A stretch of 64,000 nucleotides of DNA from Molossus alvarezi (GCA_037176705.1 CM073897.1:38529488-38593487); one strand, 5' to 3'. Counted from the stretch's first letter, positions 31,716 to 43,259 are shown. Notes: generated from the letters alone by a model not told the origin. Made by a program: numbers and translations.

Positions 31716-32292
31716 CAGGTCCTTGAGTAATGTTGTTTCATTATAACGATGATGAGAAAAAAATCAACTCCAAGCCAGGGCCACTGTCGGTGTAGTTTGA
31801 CCGTTCTGCCCATGTCTGCGTGAGTTTTCTCCAGGTGCTTCTGTTTCCTCCCACATCTCAAAGATGAGCACCTGAGGTGAATTGGCGTGTCTACATTGTC
31901 CCAATCTGAGTGAGCATGTGTGAGCACACCTGGTGATGATGACACGGCGTCCTGTCCAGGACCGGGTCCCACCTTGCCCCTGAGCTGCTGGGATAGGCTC
32001 TGGCCACCCACATGACCCTAAACTGGAACGAGGAGTTGGAAAATATTCTTCCTTGTTTCTATTATCTTTCTTAAGTGTACGTACAGCTCACATTTACTTT
32101 AATGTTTAATATTAGGAATGTTTTGGGACTTTATTGAGAAGTTTGGTGATGTTTTTGTGACCAGAAATTGGTTTAGGAACTTACCTCTTATTTGTATCGA
32201 TTAGCCTACTGTAAAATTGGTTTTGTTATATGTCATTTCATTTAGTTGCAATTTCCAAGAACCTACCGAAGATGTTAAGTGAGGACTTCCTG
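31716..32292 (+). mobile_element. Second DNA transposon nested in the Tigger
   Basis: Starts CAGGTCCTTGAGTAATGTTG and ends AGATGTTAAGTGAGGACTTCC plus TG. The ends are imperfect inverted repeats. The interior contains GTTTTCTCCAGGTGCTTCTG and GCTGGGATAGGCTCTGGCC. About 577 bp with no transposase frame; a Tigger/MER-like non-autonomous element whose exact family is not named. Confidence 0.6.
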
Positions 32293-32397
32293 TATATGTA
32301 GGAAAAAACATAGTGTATTTAGGGTTCAGTACTATCTGTGGTTTCAGGCATCCACAGAGGTCTTGGAATGAATCCCATGGATAAGGGGGACTACTGT
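32293..32397 (+). mobile_element. Tigger-type DNA transposon, right end
   Basis: GTTCAGTACTATCTGTGGTTTC, CATCCACAGAGGTCTTGG, GGATAAGGGGGACTACTGTAG: the right terminal repeat, complementary to the left end at 31068. Confidence 0.8.
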
Positions 32398-33260
32398 AGT
32401 TTGAGCTCCAGATTACAGAAATAGGGAATTAGGTCTTCTATTTTATTCCACAGTACAAGCAGGCTCAGTAATGCTTCTTGAGTAGATAAACAGGCATACT
32501 TCCACATTTCAGAGGCACCGTGTTTCAGAAGCAGATTCTGTGGTGAACGTTACTATGAAGGGTGTTATTAAGGTGTGCTTTCTGATGGACACCTATAAAA
32601 GAGAGGGGCAGGAAGCAGGACAGGGCAGAGGGGGCTCAAAGGCAGCCTTAGCCAACCCACAGGGAGCGCTGGAGCTAGAATGGTCCTTTAGAGGTGTTGG
32701 GCCTTCACACCACTTTGTCGTTATGTGTCATTATATGTGGGTCACCCTTAGGAAGGGTGTGACCTTGGGCAAGGTAGCTCTCTGCAGCAGAGGCAATTCC
32801 TGGGGCTGACAGCAGAGGCAATTCCCGGGGCTGATAACTGAAGGCTGGCCACAGCTGTACACACTCAGCAGCTGGGTGACAAGGTCTTTATTGAAGAACA
32901 CACCGTGTCCACCATACAATGGTGTTTTGTAAAGGGACGAGGTGTATATGACTGTGTGATCTTTAACCTTTATCAGACTGGTAAAAGACTTCCATGGGGT
33001 TGACTAGTTCCACTGGGTGACATATGGCCGTTGGACACAAGGTGGCGCTGCAGCGTCAGTACTCAAGAGCTCAGATGCGGCCAGGAATTCGGAAGAGAGA
33101 AAGGAGAACCATCCTGTTCTCTTTATATAAAGGAAAACCATAGGAAGGAGCCTGAGGTGCTGTGTTAAAATTGTTCCCCCCACCCCGAAAACCGAAATAC
33201 TCAGAAGAGGTGAGATCTGAAGTGTGTGTGGACGTGTACATTAACTGGGGGGATGGCAGA
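32398..33260. other. Anonymous non-coding DNA
   Basis: No gene recognised. Contains two near-identical 14-mers CAGAGGCAATTCC at about 32789 and 32813, a small local duplication. Confidence 0.45.
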
Positions 33261-33264
33261 GCCA

Positions 33265-33399
33265 TCCCTCCCTCCCTCCCTCCCTCCCTCCCTCCCTCCC
33301 TCCCTCCCTCCCTTCCTTCCTTCCTTCCTTCCTTCCTTCCTTCCTTCCTTCCTTCCTTCCTTCCTTCCTTCCTTCCTTCCTTCCTTCCTTCCTTCCTTC
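33265..33399. repeat. Compound (TCCC)n-(TTCC)n microsatellite
   Basis: About 12 units of CCCT/TCCC pass directly into about 21 units of TTCC, all strictly pyrimidine on the + strand for about 135 bp. Confidence 0.97.
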
Positions 33400-33651
33400 T
33401 GGAAATATTCACCTTAGAGCCAGCTCCCAAGTTCTAGGCTCTGGCTGATCACCGGGGTAGCACAAACAATATCTGGCTTCTCCTTTTGGGGCTTTGATGG
33501 GCCTAGGAAACAGCATCTGTATGTACTCACAGGTGCTACATTCCTAGGTCGAGTGTAAGTTGCCTTGGGGATGGGGAGGGGTGGAGCTGGAGAGGAGTGA
33601 GAACTAAGCCAGGAATGAGAGCATTTAGCTCTCCTTTCAAGAGGTAGCTGT

Positions 33652-34087
33652 CGGATAGAAAGCTGTGGTACATTTGCCCAATGGAACACTATGCAGGTGA
33701 AAGAAAGAAAGATCTCTGACCCTTTGAGATGACATGGAGGGGCCATGGAGTGTATTATGCTAAGTGAAATAAGCCAGTTAGAGAAAGTCAAGTAGCACAT
33801 GATCTCACTTATTTATGGAACATCATGAACAAACTAAGCTGTCAACCAAAAGAGATCCAGAGTCACGGAAGTCGGGAACAGACTGACAAACCTCAGAGGG
33901 ATGGGGCGTCCGAGGGGGTGGGAAGAGATAAACTTATACGCATAGATGCACAACCAATCAACACAGACATTAAGTTGGGGAAAGCAGAAGGGGTGTGGGA
34001 GTGGGAAGGAGGGGGCCAATGAGGGAAATAAGGAGACATCTGTAATATGTTCTTATTAAAAGAAAAAGAAGAAAAGAAATAAAAAAA
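33652..34087 (+). mobile_element. L1 3' end with perfect 13-bp TSD
   Basis: 5'-truncated L1 (436 bp): ACATTTGCCCAATGGAACAC, TATGCTAAGTGAAATAAGCC, ATGATCTCACTTATTTATGG, ATAAACTTATACGCATAGAT and an A-rich tail. It lies between identical AAGAGGTAGCTGT copies at 33639-33651 and 34088-34100. Confidence 0.95.
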
Positions 34088-34094
34088 AAGAGGT

Positions 34095-34325
34095 AGCTGT
34101 AGCACAGGGGTTAAGCCCATGGTCCTGGGGTCACATGCCTGGATCTATGTGTGAATTTAGGCAAATGATGTAATCACTCAGTGCCTTCAAAAGGCCTCCT
34201 GGCTGAAACTATAATTCTAGTTCTTCCATCATAGGGCTTCCGTGAGGATTAAGTGAGAGCTAATACATATAAAGGGTTAAGGATAGTGTCTGGCATAGGG
34301 CAAGGCTAACTATTATTTTTAATAT
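34095..34325 (+). repeat. MIR SINE
   Basis: TAGCACAGGGGTTAAGCCCATG (5' end), TCCGTGAGGATTAAGTGAGAG, AGTGTCTGGCATAGGGCAAG. The L1 at 33652-34087 inserted at its 5' edge. Confidence 0.85.
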
Positions 34326-34339
34326 TCTCTACTAGTTTC

Positions 34340-34600
34340 CAAACGTTCTTGAGCACATATACGCCAGGTCTTCTGCTAGCCATCTGGGAAGCAAAGATGA
34401 GCACAGAACCCTCATGGAGCTCACAAGAGACAGGTGCACATACATGTCAGGCAGTTAAAATCAGGGTGTGAAATCCTAGCACTGAGAGACACACAGGGTG
34501 CAGGACAGGGCCACAAAACTCATTCTTGCTGGGAGGGTGCCGGTGAGGAGCTTGGGACAGCTTCCAGTCTTAGGGCTTCTTGGACTGAATCATTAAGAGC
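34340..34600 (-). repeat. L2 3' fragment
   Basis: Antisense L2: GAGCACATATACGCCAGGTC, AACCCTCATGGAGCTCACAAG, CAGGGTGTGAAATCC. Confidence 0.6.
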
Positions 34601-34978
34601 TGAGTTTGAGTTCAACAAGGGGGGTGGGACTGGATGGCAATCCGGGAAGAGGGATCAGAAGGGAAGCAAGTGATGGATTTGTGAGCAGGAAATGACTAAT
34701 GGTTGCCCATGTATAAAGTTTGAGTATGAGGTGCCAAGGGTTTAGGATGGGGAGGGCCTGGATCACAGACTTTGTCCTGGCTGGTAAAAGTCTTAGGGTA
34801 TTGAGCAGGACAGTGAATCCAGTGATCAGGCCTGGCAGCTGGAGGGGGCTCAATGTTGATGGATGAATGAATACAAGCTGAGTAGGATTTTAGCAAATCA
34901 GTGCAGGGAGTTACAGTGGGATTAGGGCTAAGATGGATGATGGTATCAGTCCAAGTCTAGAGATTCATTCTAATCAAA

Positions 34979-35108
34979 TATGTATATGTCTGTGTGTGTT
35001 TAAGTATGTATTTCTGTATATATGTATATATGTATGTATATACATGCATGTGTGTATTTATGTGTATGTATATGTATGTGTATATGTACATGTATATGTA
35101 TGCATATT
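34979..35108. repeat. (TATG/TGTA)n low-complexity tract
   Basis: About 130 bp of interrupted TATG, TGTG and TATA repeats (TGTATATATGTATATATG). Largely alternating purine and pyrimidine. Confidence 0.9.
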
Positions 35109-35329
35109 GCAAAGACAATCCATACTCATTATGAAAATAGTCAAGTGGTACAGAAAACCATATAGTGAAAAGGTAAAAATTCTTCCATTCCTTGTTTCCT
35201 AATTCTGATTCTCTGAGCTAAGTAGTGAGTTTTCTTGGGCTTCTTTGTAAACCAGTGCAGGCATACTCACCGGCGGAGAAAAATGCAGGGCGGAGCTCCA
35301 TGCTAGACTGCAGCCAGCCTGCTGGGGCT

Positions 35330-35545
35330 CCAGGGGGAAGTCCCAGTCCCTGCTGGCTTTGTGAGCTTTCCCTTGTTACGTGCCCTCCCAGGCCTCAGTT
35401 TTCCTGTGTGGGAAACGGACCCTGTCCCACAGGACTGTCAGGAGGGCCACGTGAGTTGCTTTATGTAGAGCACTCGGAATGCCTGGCATATCGTGTCTGT
35501 TATTCTTACAGTGAATCTCTGAAAAATGATGAAGATATTCTAATA
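35330..35545 (+). repeat. MIR SINE
   Basis: TTGTGAGCTTTCCCTTGTTAC, CAGGCCTCAGTTTTCCTGTG, CACTCGGAATGCCTGGCATA. Confidence 0.55.
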
Positions 35546-35579
35546 CTGCTTTGCAGTATGCTTTTTCTCATGTACTAGA

Positions 35580-35790
35580 GAGACTGTGACATGTTTCCAC
35601 GTCAGTAGACACAAATCTACCTCACTGCTGTGATGCTGCATGATATGGGTCTACTACGATTTATTTAACCACTCCCAGATTTATGGACATTGTGGTGGTT
35701 TCCAGTTTTTCACTCTCACAAACACTGCCACATGGCTATGCTCGTTCAAGTAGTTCTGTAAGGCAGATGCCGACAAATCACATTTCTGGT
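35580..35790 (-). repeat. Ancient L1/HAL1-like fragment
   Basis: TTATTTAACCACTCCCAGATT, GACATTGTGGTGGTTTCCAG, CACAAACACTGCCACATGGC, equivalent to the L1 'reference-frame' text at 37730-37800 but much older. Confidence 0.5.
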
Positions 35791-36840
35791 ACGAGGGAGA
35801 GCCAGCCCTACCATAGGTGAACTGTTTTCTTTGTTTCCAGTGACAGCAGTCGCCAGCTGCACTCACCCTGAAGCACATCTGGAGGGACCTGTCTTACATC
35901 TGCAGATGTGCACCAAGTTGGGCCTCTGCCCTGAATGACAGGTATAATGGAGGCAGTGGGAAGCCCTGGGGAGGGCTTAGGCCAGTGGAGGGCGAAAGTC
36001 CCTCTGGGAGGAAGGGGGTTCTCTTTCTTTCCCTTGTTTCTCTTGCACTCATCTCACTGAGATTCAGAGTTCATTCGGGAGAGCTTTTGGGGTGGATGTT
36101 GGTGGCCCTGTGTGTGGCCTGGTTATGGGGAAGAGTAATGAATGTGCAGTCCCCACTCTCCTGAGCTCCTGTGCTCTCTGAGAACAGCTGAGCCTGAGGT
36201 ACCTGGGTGGGACCCTCTGGTCTGGCTGGAACACAGGTGCTCACAGATTGTTAAAGAACCACTGGCATCTAGAAGAGGGTCCCACGCCAGCCATGGTGGT
36301 AGAGTCCAGATCTGTCGTCACCCTTGGGGCACTACCTCCGCCAATCCAAACCCCCCTGGGGCATCTTTTCACTAGTACTAGCTCTGCCACTCCCAGCCTG
36401 TGAAGGACAGACCCTGGACCTGCACCTTTGCCACTGTGAGGCATCCTCCAGCCCTGTGGAAGAGGAACAGCTGTGTGAGAGAACCTAGGAGCTCTGATCT
36501 TCAGGGCCCCAGAGGGACGAGGAGCCTGTCACTGCGCTGACACTGGCAGGTGGGCACCCGAGGAATCCCAGTGACTGAGGCAGGGACCACACGGTCTGCT
36601 GGGGCCAGAACAAGCCTTCCACAGTGAGTCGGAGCTGTGGCAAATGAGAAGCAACCATAGCAGCAGACACATCCAATTTTTCAGATCTCCCTTTGCTGGA
36701 CTTTGTGAGCGGGGCTCACAGTCACCCTCTTTTTCTGACTGAGAAGCCCTTGGACTTCTAGAAAATTGGAGCAGGCCCTCAGGAAGAAAGTTCTGGACAT
36801 GAGAGCATATGTGTATATAAAAAAAGAAGATGCTGGTATG
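35791..36840. other. Anonymous non-coding DNA
   Basis: Moderate GC. No gene recognised on either strand. Confidence 0.45.
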
Positions 36841-36844
36841 TGTA

Positions 36845-37302
36845 CCTTGCATTGGGGGAATAGACTTACCCAGATTGTTCTTCTAAAAAACTAGGACCAA
36901 TGTATATTCCCACAGTGTGTAAGAGTGCCAATTTTCTCTCATCCTTGACAACAGTATTGTTAAACTTTAATTATTTTGCCAAACTGATAGGGATGTAAAA
37001 TGATATCCCAATGCTGATTTAATTTGTATTTTCTTAGATGGGTGTAATTGAGCATATTAACATCTACCTATTGGGTTGTGTGGCTTTTCCTTATTGATTT
37101 GTAAAAGCTAATTTTATAGTAAGGAAATGGGCCCTTTGTCTAGCATATGAATGGTCAATATTCTCCTAAATTCTATGTTTCTTTTTGCTTTGTTTTCTTG
37201 TACAGAAGTATAAACATTTTATTTTGTCCGATTAGAAATCTTTTCTTTCAGGGCTCCTGGGATTTATGTCATGCTCAGAAAGGCATTTTTTTGGATGGTT
37301 GA
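36845..37302 (-). repeat. Ancient L1M ORF2 fragment, left part
   Basis: Antisense old L1: CAATGTATATTCCCACAGTGT, AACTGATAGGGATGTAAAATG, CTTATTGATTTGTAAAAGC, ATGGGCCCTTTGTCTAGCAT. A younger L1 is inserted at about 37303; the old copy seems to resume at 42480. Confidence 0.65.
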
Positions 37303-37552
37303 TTAAATTTTTTTTATTAGTTTATTTTTGTTACAGATATTTCTTCTTTTTTACGCATTGACACCCTCCTTCCATCCCCCCTCTACCCTGTCCCCAGCTT
37401 TGTTGCCCATGTCCATCGATTATGCGTACATGTATGTGAGTTCTGTGGTTTATCTCTTCCCTCCTCCACCCACCCCCTCTTCTGATGTTTGTCAGTCTGT
37501 GCCCTACTTCCATGTCTCTGGGTCTACCTTGTTCCTCAGACTGTTATGTTCA

Positions 37553-40500
37553 TTATATTCCACAAATAAGCGAGATCATATGATATTTGTCTTTCTCTGC
37601 TTGGCTTGTTCTGCTTAAAATAATACTCTCCAGGTCCTTCCATGTCATCTCAAAGGATAAGAGATCTTTCTTTCTTACAGCTGTATAGTACTCCATTGTG
37701 TATATGTACCACAGCTTTTTTATCCATTCGTCTACTGATGGACACTTGGGCTGCTTCCAGATCTTAGCTATTGTAAATAGTGCTGCTATGAACTTGGGGT
37801 ACATATATTCTTTCTGATTGGTGTTTCAGGCTTCTTAGGGTATATTCCTAGAAGTGGGATCACTGGGTCAATGGCAATTCAATTTTTAATTTTTTGAGGT
37901 AACACCATAGTGTTTTCCATAGTGGCTGCATCAGTCTGCATTCCCACCAGCAGTGTACTAGAGTCCCCTTTTCTCTACACCCTTGCCAACACTTGTTGTT
38001 TGATGATTTGCTGATGGTGGCCCTTTTGACAGGTGTGAGGTGATACCTCACTGTTGTTTTAATTCGCATCTCTCTGATGATTAGTGATGTTGAACATTTC
38101 TTCATATGTCTCTCAGCCATTTATATGTCCTGTTTGGAGAGGTGTCTATTTAGTTCCTCTGCCCATTTTTTAATTGGGTTCTTTCTCTTCCTTTTGTTGA
38201 GGTGTATGAGCACTTTATATATTTTGGAAATTAACCCTTTATCTGATTTATCATTGGCAATTATGCTCTCCCATACAGTGGGTTGCCTTTCCATTTTGAT
38301 GATTGTATCTTTTGCTGTGCAGAAGCTTTTGAGTTTGATGTAGTCCCATGAGTTCATTTTCTCCTTTGTTTCTCTTGCCTTAGGTGATGTATTAGTGAAA
38401 ATTCTGCTACGTATGATATCTGAAATTTTGTTGCCTACATTTTCCTCTAGGGTTTTTATGGATTCACGTCTTTTATTCATTTTGAGTTTATTCATGTGTA
38501 TGGTGTAAGTTGATGGTCTAGTTCATTTCTTTTGCATGTAGCTGTCCAATTTTCCAAACACCATTTATTAAAGAGGCTGTCTTTACTCCATTGTATGTTC
38601 TTACCACCTTTGTCAAATATTAATGGAGCATAATGTCTTAGGTCAATTTCTGGGTTCTCTGTTATGTTCCACTGGTCCATATGCCTGTTCTTTTGCCAGT
38701 ATCAGGCTGTTTTGATTACAGTGGCTTTGTAGTATAACCTGATATCTGGTATTGTGATCCCACCTAATTTGTCCTTCTCTTTTAAGATTGCTGTGGCTAT
38801 TCGAGGTCTTTTTTGGTTCTATTTAAACTTTTGAAGTATTTGTTCTAGTTCTGTGAAATATGTCATTGGTATTTTGATGAGGATTGCATTGAATCTATAA
38901 ATTGCTTTGGGTAGTATGGACATTTTAATGATGTTAATTCTTCCAATCCATGAACAAGGTATGTGCTTCCACTTTTTTATATCTTCCTTTATTTCTTTAT
39001 TCAATGTCCTGTAGATTTCTGCAAATTGGTCCTTTACTTCTTTGGTTAAGTTTATTCCTAGGTATCTTAATTTTTTTGCCACGATGGTAAATGGGATTGT
39101 TTTTTTAGTTTCTTTTTCTGTGAGTTCATCATTTGTATATAAAAATGCCATTGATTTCTTGACATTAATTTTGTATCCTGCTACTTTGCCAAATTCATTT
39201 GTTAAGTCTAGTAGATTTTTGATGGAGTCTTTGGGGTTTTCTATGTATAATTTCATGTCATTTGTGAATAATGACAGTTTCACTTCTTCCTTTCCAATTT
39301 GGATCCCTTTTATTTTTTCTTCCTATCTGATTGCTGTGGCTAAGACTTCCAGTACTATGTTAAATAAGAATGGTGAAAGTGAGCATCCCTGTCTTGTTTC
39401 TGTTTTTAAGGGAAATGCTTTTTAGTTTCTGCCCACTGAGTATGATGTTGGCTGTAGATCTTTTATATATGGCCTTAATTATGTTGAGATATGATCACAC
39501 TATTCCCAGATTGCTGAGTGTTTTAATCAGAAATGGGTGCTGGATTTTGTTGAATGCTTTTTCAGCATCTATTGATATGATCATGTGGTTTTTATCTTTC
39601 ATTTTGTTTATGTAGTGTATCAAAGTTATTGATTTGTGAATATTGTACCAGCCTTGCATCCCTGAAATGAATCCAACTTGGTCATGGTGAATAATATTTT
39701 TGATGTATTGCTGGATTCAATTTGCTAGTATTTTGTTCAGGATTTTGGCGTCTATGTTTATCAGGGATATTGGCCTGTAGTTTTCTTTCTTTGTAGTGTC
39801 TTTTTCTGGTTTTGGAATTAGAATTATGCTGGCTTCATAAAACGAGTTTGGAAGTCTTCCTTCTTCTTGAATTTTTTGAAACAGTTTGAGGAGAATGGGT
39901 GTTAGTTCTTCTTTGAATGTTTGGTAAAACTCCCCCGCGAAGCCATCTGGGCCTGGGCTTTTGTTTGTTGGGAGTTTCTTAATTACATCTTCAATTTCCT
40001 TAGTTGTTATTGGTCTGTTCTAGTTTTCTATCTCTTCCCCGGTCAAGTTTTGGGAGACTGTGTGTTTCTAGAAATTTGTCCATTTCACTTAGATTGTCAA
40101 ATTTGTTGCCATATAATTGTTCATAGTAGTTGTTAACGATTTTTTGTATTTCTGTGGTGTCAGTTGTTACTTTTCCTCTTTCATGTCTGATTTGTGTATT
40201 TGGGTTCTCTCTCTTCGTTTCTTTGTGAGTCTAGCTAAGGGTCCATCAATCTTGTTTATCTTTTCGAAAAACCAGCTCTTTGTTTCATTGATCCTTTGTA
40301 TTGTGTTTTTGGTCTCTATGTCATTTATTTCTGCTCTGATCTTTACTATTTCCTTCCTTCTACTTGCTCTGGGGTTTTCTTTTTGTTTGCTCTCTAGTTC
40401 TTTAAGTTGTGAAGTTGGATAGTCTATTAGAAATTTTTCTTGTTTTTTTTTTTTTTTTTTTTCTTTGAGGTAGGCCTGTAGTGCTATGAATTTCCCTCTC

Positions 40501-40655
40501 AGAACTGCTTTCGCTGCATCCCATAGATTTTGTGTTGTGTGTTCATTTTCACTGGTTTCCAAGAAGGTTTTAATTTCCTCCTTGATCTCCTCGGTAACCC
40601 ATTCATTGTTTAATAACATGCTGTTTATCCTTCATGTGTTCCAATGTCTTTGTAT
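37553..40655 (-). pseudogene. L1 ORF2 remnant (reverse transcriptase and C-terminus)
   Basis: Broken ORF2 in the L1 at 37303-42475. Readable segments: the post-endonuclease region [20 protein letters not shown] (from 40619); the reverse transcriptase region around 39283, where the catalytic box reads FTNDMKLY, so one of the two metal-binding Asp residues is Asn; thumb text ending QILQKFK (38819); and the C-terminal Cys/His motif [18 protein letters not shown] (about 37930-37985). The frame ends with EKDKYHMISLICGI at 37553. Several stops and frameshifts separate the pieces. It cannot make an active protein. Confidence 0.9.
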
Positions 40656-40759
40656 CAGAGCTACTCTGTGTCTTTTTATCAGAGCATTCAATTTATTTAC
40701 ATTTAAGATGATTATTGAAATGTACTTATTTAGTGACATTTTTGTTTAGTGTGGTTATA

Positions 40760-41664
40760 TTTTTCTTCCTATTTTTTCTAATTACAGCAGTTCTTTTAAT
40801 ATTTCTTGCAATGCTGGTTTTGTGCTAATATATTTCCTTAGCCTTTTTTTTGTTTTTGTTTTGGGAAGCTCTTTACTTAATCTTCTATTTTGAATGATAG
40901 CCTTGCTGGATAGAGTAGTCTTGGATTCAGATCCTTGTTTTTCATGACCTTGATTACTTCATGCCATTTCCCTCTGGCCTGTAGTGTGTCTGTTGAGAAG
41001 TCAGGTGATAGCCTTATGGGTTTCCTCTGTAGGTAACCTGTTGCTTATCTCTTGGTACCTTTAGGATTTTCTCTTTGTCTTTAAATTTTGGCATTTTAAT
41101 TACTATGTGTCTTGGTGTGGGTCTGTTTGGGTTTTACTTTCTTGGGGCTCTCTGTGCTTCTCGAACTTGAATGCTTTCTTTCTTTACCAACTTAGGGAAT
41201 GTGTCTGTTACTATTTCTTCAAATACATTCTCTAATCCTTGCTCATTTTTTTCTTCGGGGTCTCCTATGATGCAAATATCATTATGTTTTCAGTTGTCCC
41301 ACAGTTCTCTTACACTGTCTTCCTTTTTTAAAATTGTTTTTTCTTTTTGATTTTCTGATTGGTTGATTTTTTTTTTTACCCTATCTTCTAATTCACTGAT
41401 CGGGTCCTCAGTTTCCTCTACTCTGCTCTTTAATCCTTCCAGTGTGTTCTTTATTTTTGCCATGTCATTCTTCATTTCCAATTGGTTGAATTTCAGTGTT
41501 TCTATATCTTTACTCATGGTGTTAATGTTCTTAATCCTGCTTTTGACCTTCCTCAAAATCATGGTTCTGAACTCTACCTTTGATAACTTGCTTAACTGCA
41601 TTTTATTTATCTCATCTTTAATAGAGGTCTGTTTCATTTGGGATTTGTTTCTTTGTTTCACCAT
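40760..41664 (-). pseudogene. L1 ORF1 remnant
   Basis: Starts MVKQRNKSQMKQTSIKDEIN at 41664 and reads through an N-terminal coiled coil (LSKLSKVEFRTMILRKVKSR, then heptads around IETLKFNQLEMKNDMAKIKN) to 41290, where the frame stops. The RRM and C-terminal regions are traceable only in disrupted frames between 41290 and 40760. ORF1p is the RNA-binding chaperone of L1 particles. Confidence 0.85.
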
Positions 41665-42475
41665 TTTGGGTATCTCAGTGGGTTTTGGAGGCTGCCAAAT
41701 TTTTCCTGTGGGTGTTGGAGTTCTGCTGTTTGTGGCTCCCTGTACTGGATTTGGATGAGCATGGGAAGACCCACATTAAACACCACTGTCAAGTCTAACT
41801 TTCCTGGGTAGATTTGCAAGTCCAGGAAAGGTTTAGTTATCTTCTAGCTTTCTGCCTGGAGGCTATTAGTCTCAATTACTTGAAGAGCCTTGGGTTGTCA
41901 GTTGAATAAAAAACTCCCTCAGGTGTTCAGCATAAGAGGATTTCCTGAGGGGGGGGGAGATGCTGGTTATTTGTGAGCCTCAATTTGCATTTATATGACC
42001 CCACTGGGTGGAGTTGAATCTCCAAGGGAGTGGCTGCTGCTTCTCTCCAGAGCTCTGGGAAGGAGCAAGATGGCCATCATCCCGTGTGCCCACAACTCAG
42101 CAAAACTCTTAGTGCTCTCCAAATCCCGAGTGTCCCCACACAGTTCCAGTCCAGTCCACCCTCCCTCTGCCAGAGCCCAAGGTGAGTGGCTGTAGCTAGT
42201 TTAGTGCTCTGTCTCGGCCCCCTGCACTGTGGAGCTGGCTTGGGATTTTAACCCTGAGGGCTCTGCTCACAGCTAAAACTGCTGCTGTCCATGGGCTCCC
42301 AGCCCCCCTGCCACACCTCTGCAATCCTACCAGGCTCGGTTCAATGGTCCTGGTTATATGGTCCTCTCAAGCTGCTTTTCCCCAACGATTTGTCTTTATT
42401 TTAGTTGTAATTCCAGTTTGGTCCCGAGAGAGTGTCTGTGTAGGTTCCATTCACTCCGCTGCCATTTTAGACAAC
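41665..42475 (-). promoter_or_regulatory. L1 5' UTR (internal promoter region)
   Basis: About 810 bp upstream of ORF1 in the L1 at 37303-42475. It shares blocks with the 5' UTR at 57777-58565 (complements of GCAAAACTCTTAGTGCTCTCC, GGCTCTGCTCACAGC and TTTGTCTTTATTTTAGTTG). L1 5' UTRs carry Pol II internal promoters; activity here is unknown. Confidence 0.75.
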
Positions 42476-42479
42476 CTGT

Positions 42480-42680
42480 TTTTAACCCATTTTTTTCTTT
42501 TACTTCTATAATTTTATTTCTTTCACTTTTCATGTAATTTAAAAATTTCTCTGCAATCTATTTTAGTATAGGATGTGATGTAGACTCTAGCTTTATCTCT
42601 TTTCTAAAACAGCCAGCCAGTTATCCCAATGCCATTTATGGGCTAATCTTTCCCCTGCTGCTTTGAAATGCCCCCTATTT
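42480..42680 (-). repeat. Ancient L1M fragment, right part
   Basis: TTTTTCTTTTACTTCTATAAT, TATTTTAGTATAGGATGTGATG, AGTTATCCCAATGCCATTTATG: old L1 ORF2 text that continues the copy ending at 37302. Confidence 0.5.
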
Positions 42681-42689
42681 AATATATTG

Positions 42690-42870
42690 AAGGGTTGTAT
42701 GCTCTCCACCTGGAAGATCCAGGATTTATTCCAGCTCTATCACTAATTTCTATGTAAGCTTTGCAAAGCTCCAACATCATGGACCTTAGTTTACTCCTGT
42801 GTAATGAAGGGTTGGGAGAGATGAATTCTCTTCTAGCCTTATTACTGTACTTTGATGCTACAATTCCATT
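42690..42870 (+). repeat. MIR fragment
   Basis: AAGATCCAGGATTTATTCCAG, TATCACTAATTTCTATGTAAG, ACCTTAGTTTACTCCTGTG. Confidence 0.5.
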
Positions 42871-43259
42871 GTGATATCTGATCCTCCTCCCTCTTAGGTC
42901 TCTTTCAACCCACTGTTGGGACAGGCTTACCTGGCACCCAGTACCTGGGGTCTGTTGCCCAGGCTGTGCTTGTGTCACTTTTATTGTCACTTTTCCTTCA
43001 GGAGATCATCATGTTTCAATCTTTGAAAACATAAGCCCTCTCATATGTAAATTCCTGGGTGGCCTATCCTAGTGAAACAGAAAATAAAAGGGTCTTACTA
43101 AGAGCTTCTTAATTTGGGTCTCTGGGACCTCTCAGGGAACAGAGGGTTATGAAAACAGTGATGGGAAGATGTTATTTAAACACTCAAAAAACTTTGTAAA
43201 AATCAGGACCCACAGACTAATTTGGCATTAACTTTTCTTGGTATCCACACTATGTGTTC
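42871..43259. other. Anonymous non-coding DNA
   Basis: No gene or repeat recognised. Confidence 0.4.

Larger units (their letters stand above)
37303..42475 (-). mobile_element. L1 LINE, near full length but endonuclease-deleted
   Basis: On the minus strand in order: 5' UTR (42475-41665), ORF1 (41664-40760), ORF2 without most of the endonuclease (about 40655-37553), and 3' UTR with an A-rich tail (37552-37303). The 5' end starts with an AAGATGGC-like motif (complement TGCCATTTTAG at about 42460), as intact L1s do. Compared with the L1 at 52185-58565, about 630 bp are missing at 40655. All frames contain stops. See findings. Confidence 0.95.

Noticed and set aside
33071..33437. Frames encoding (KEGR)n and (LPPS)n repeats
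   Set aside because: Translations of the TCCC/TTCC microsatellite.
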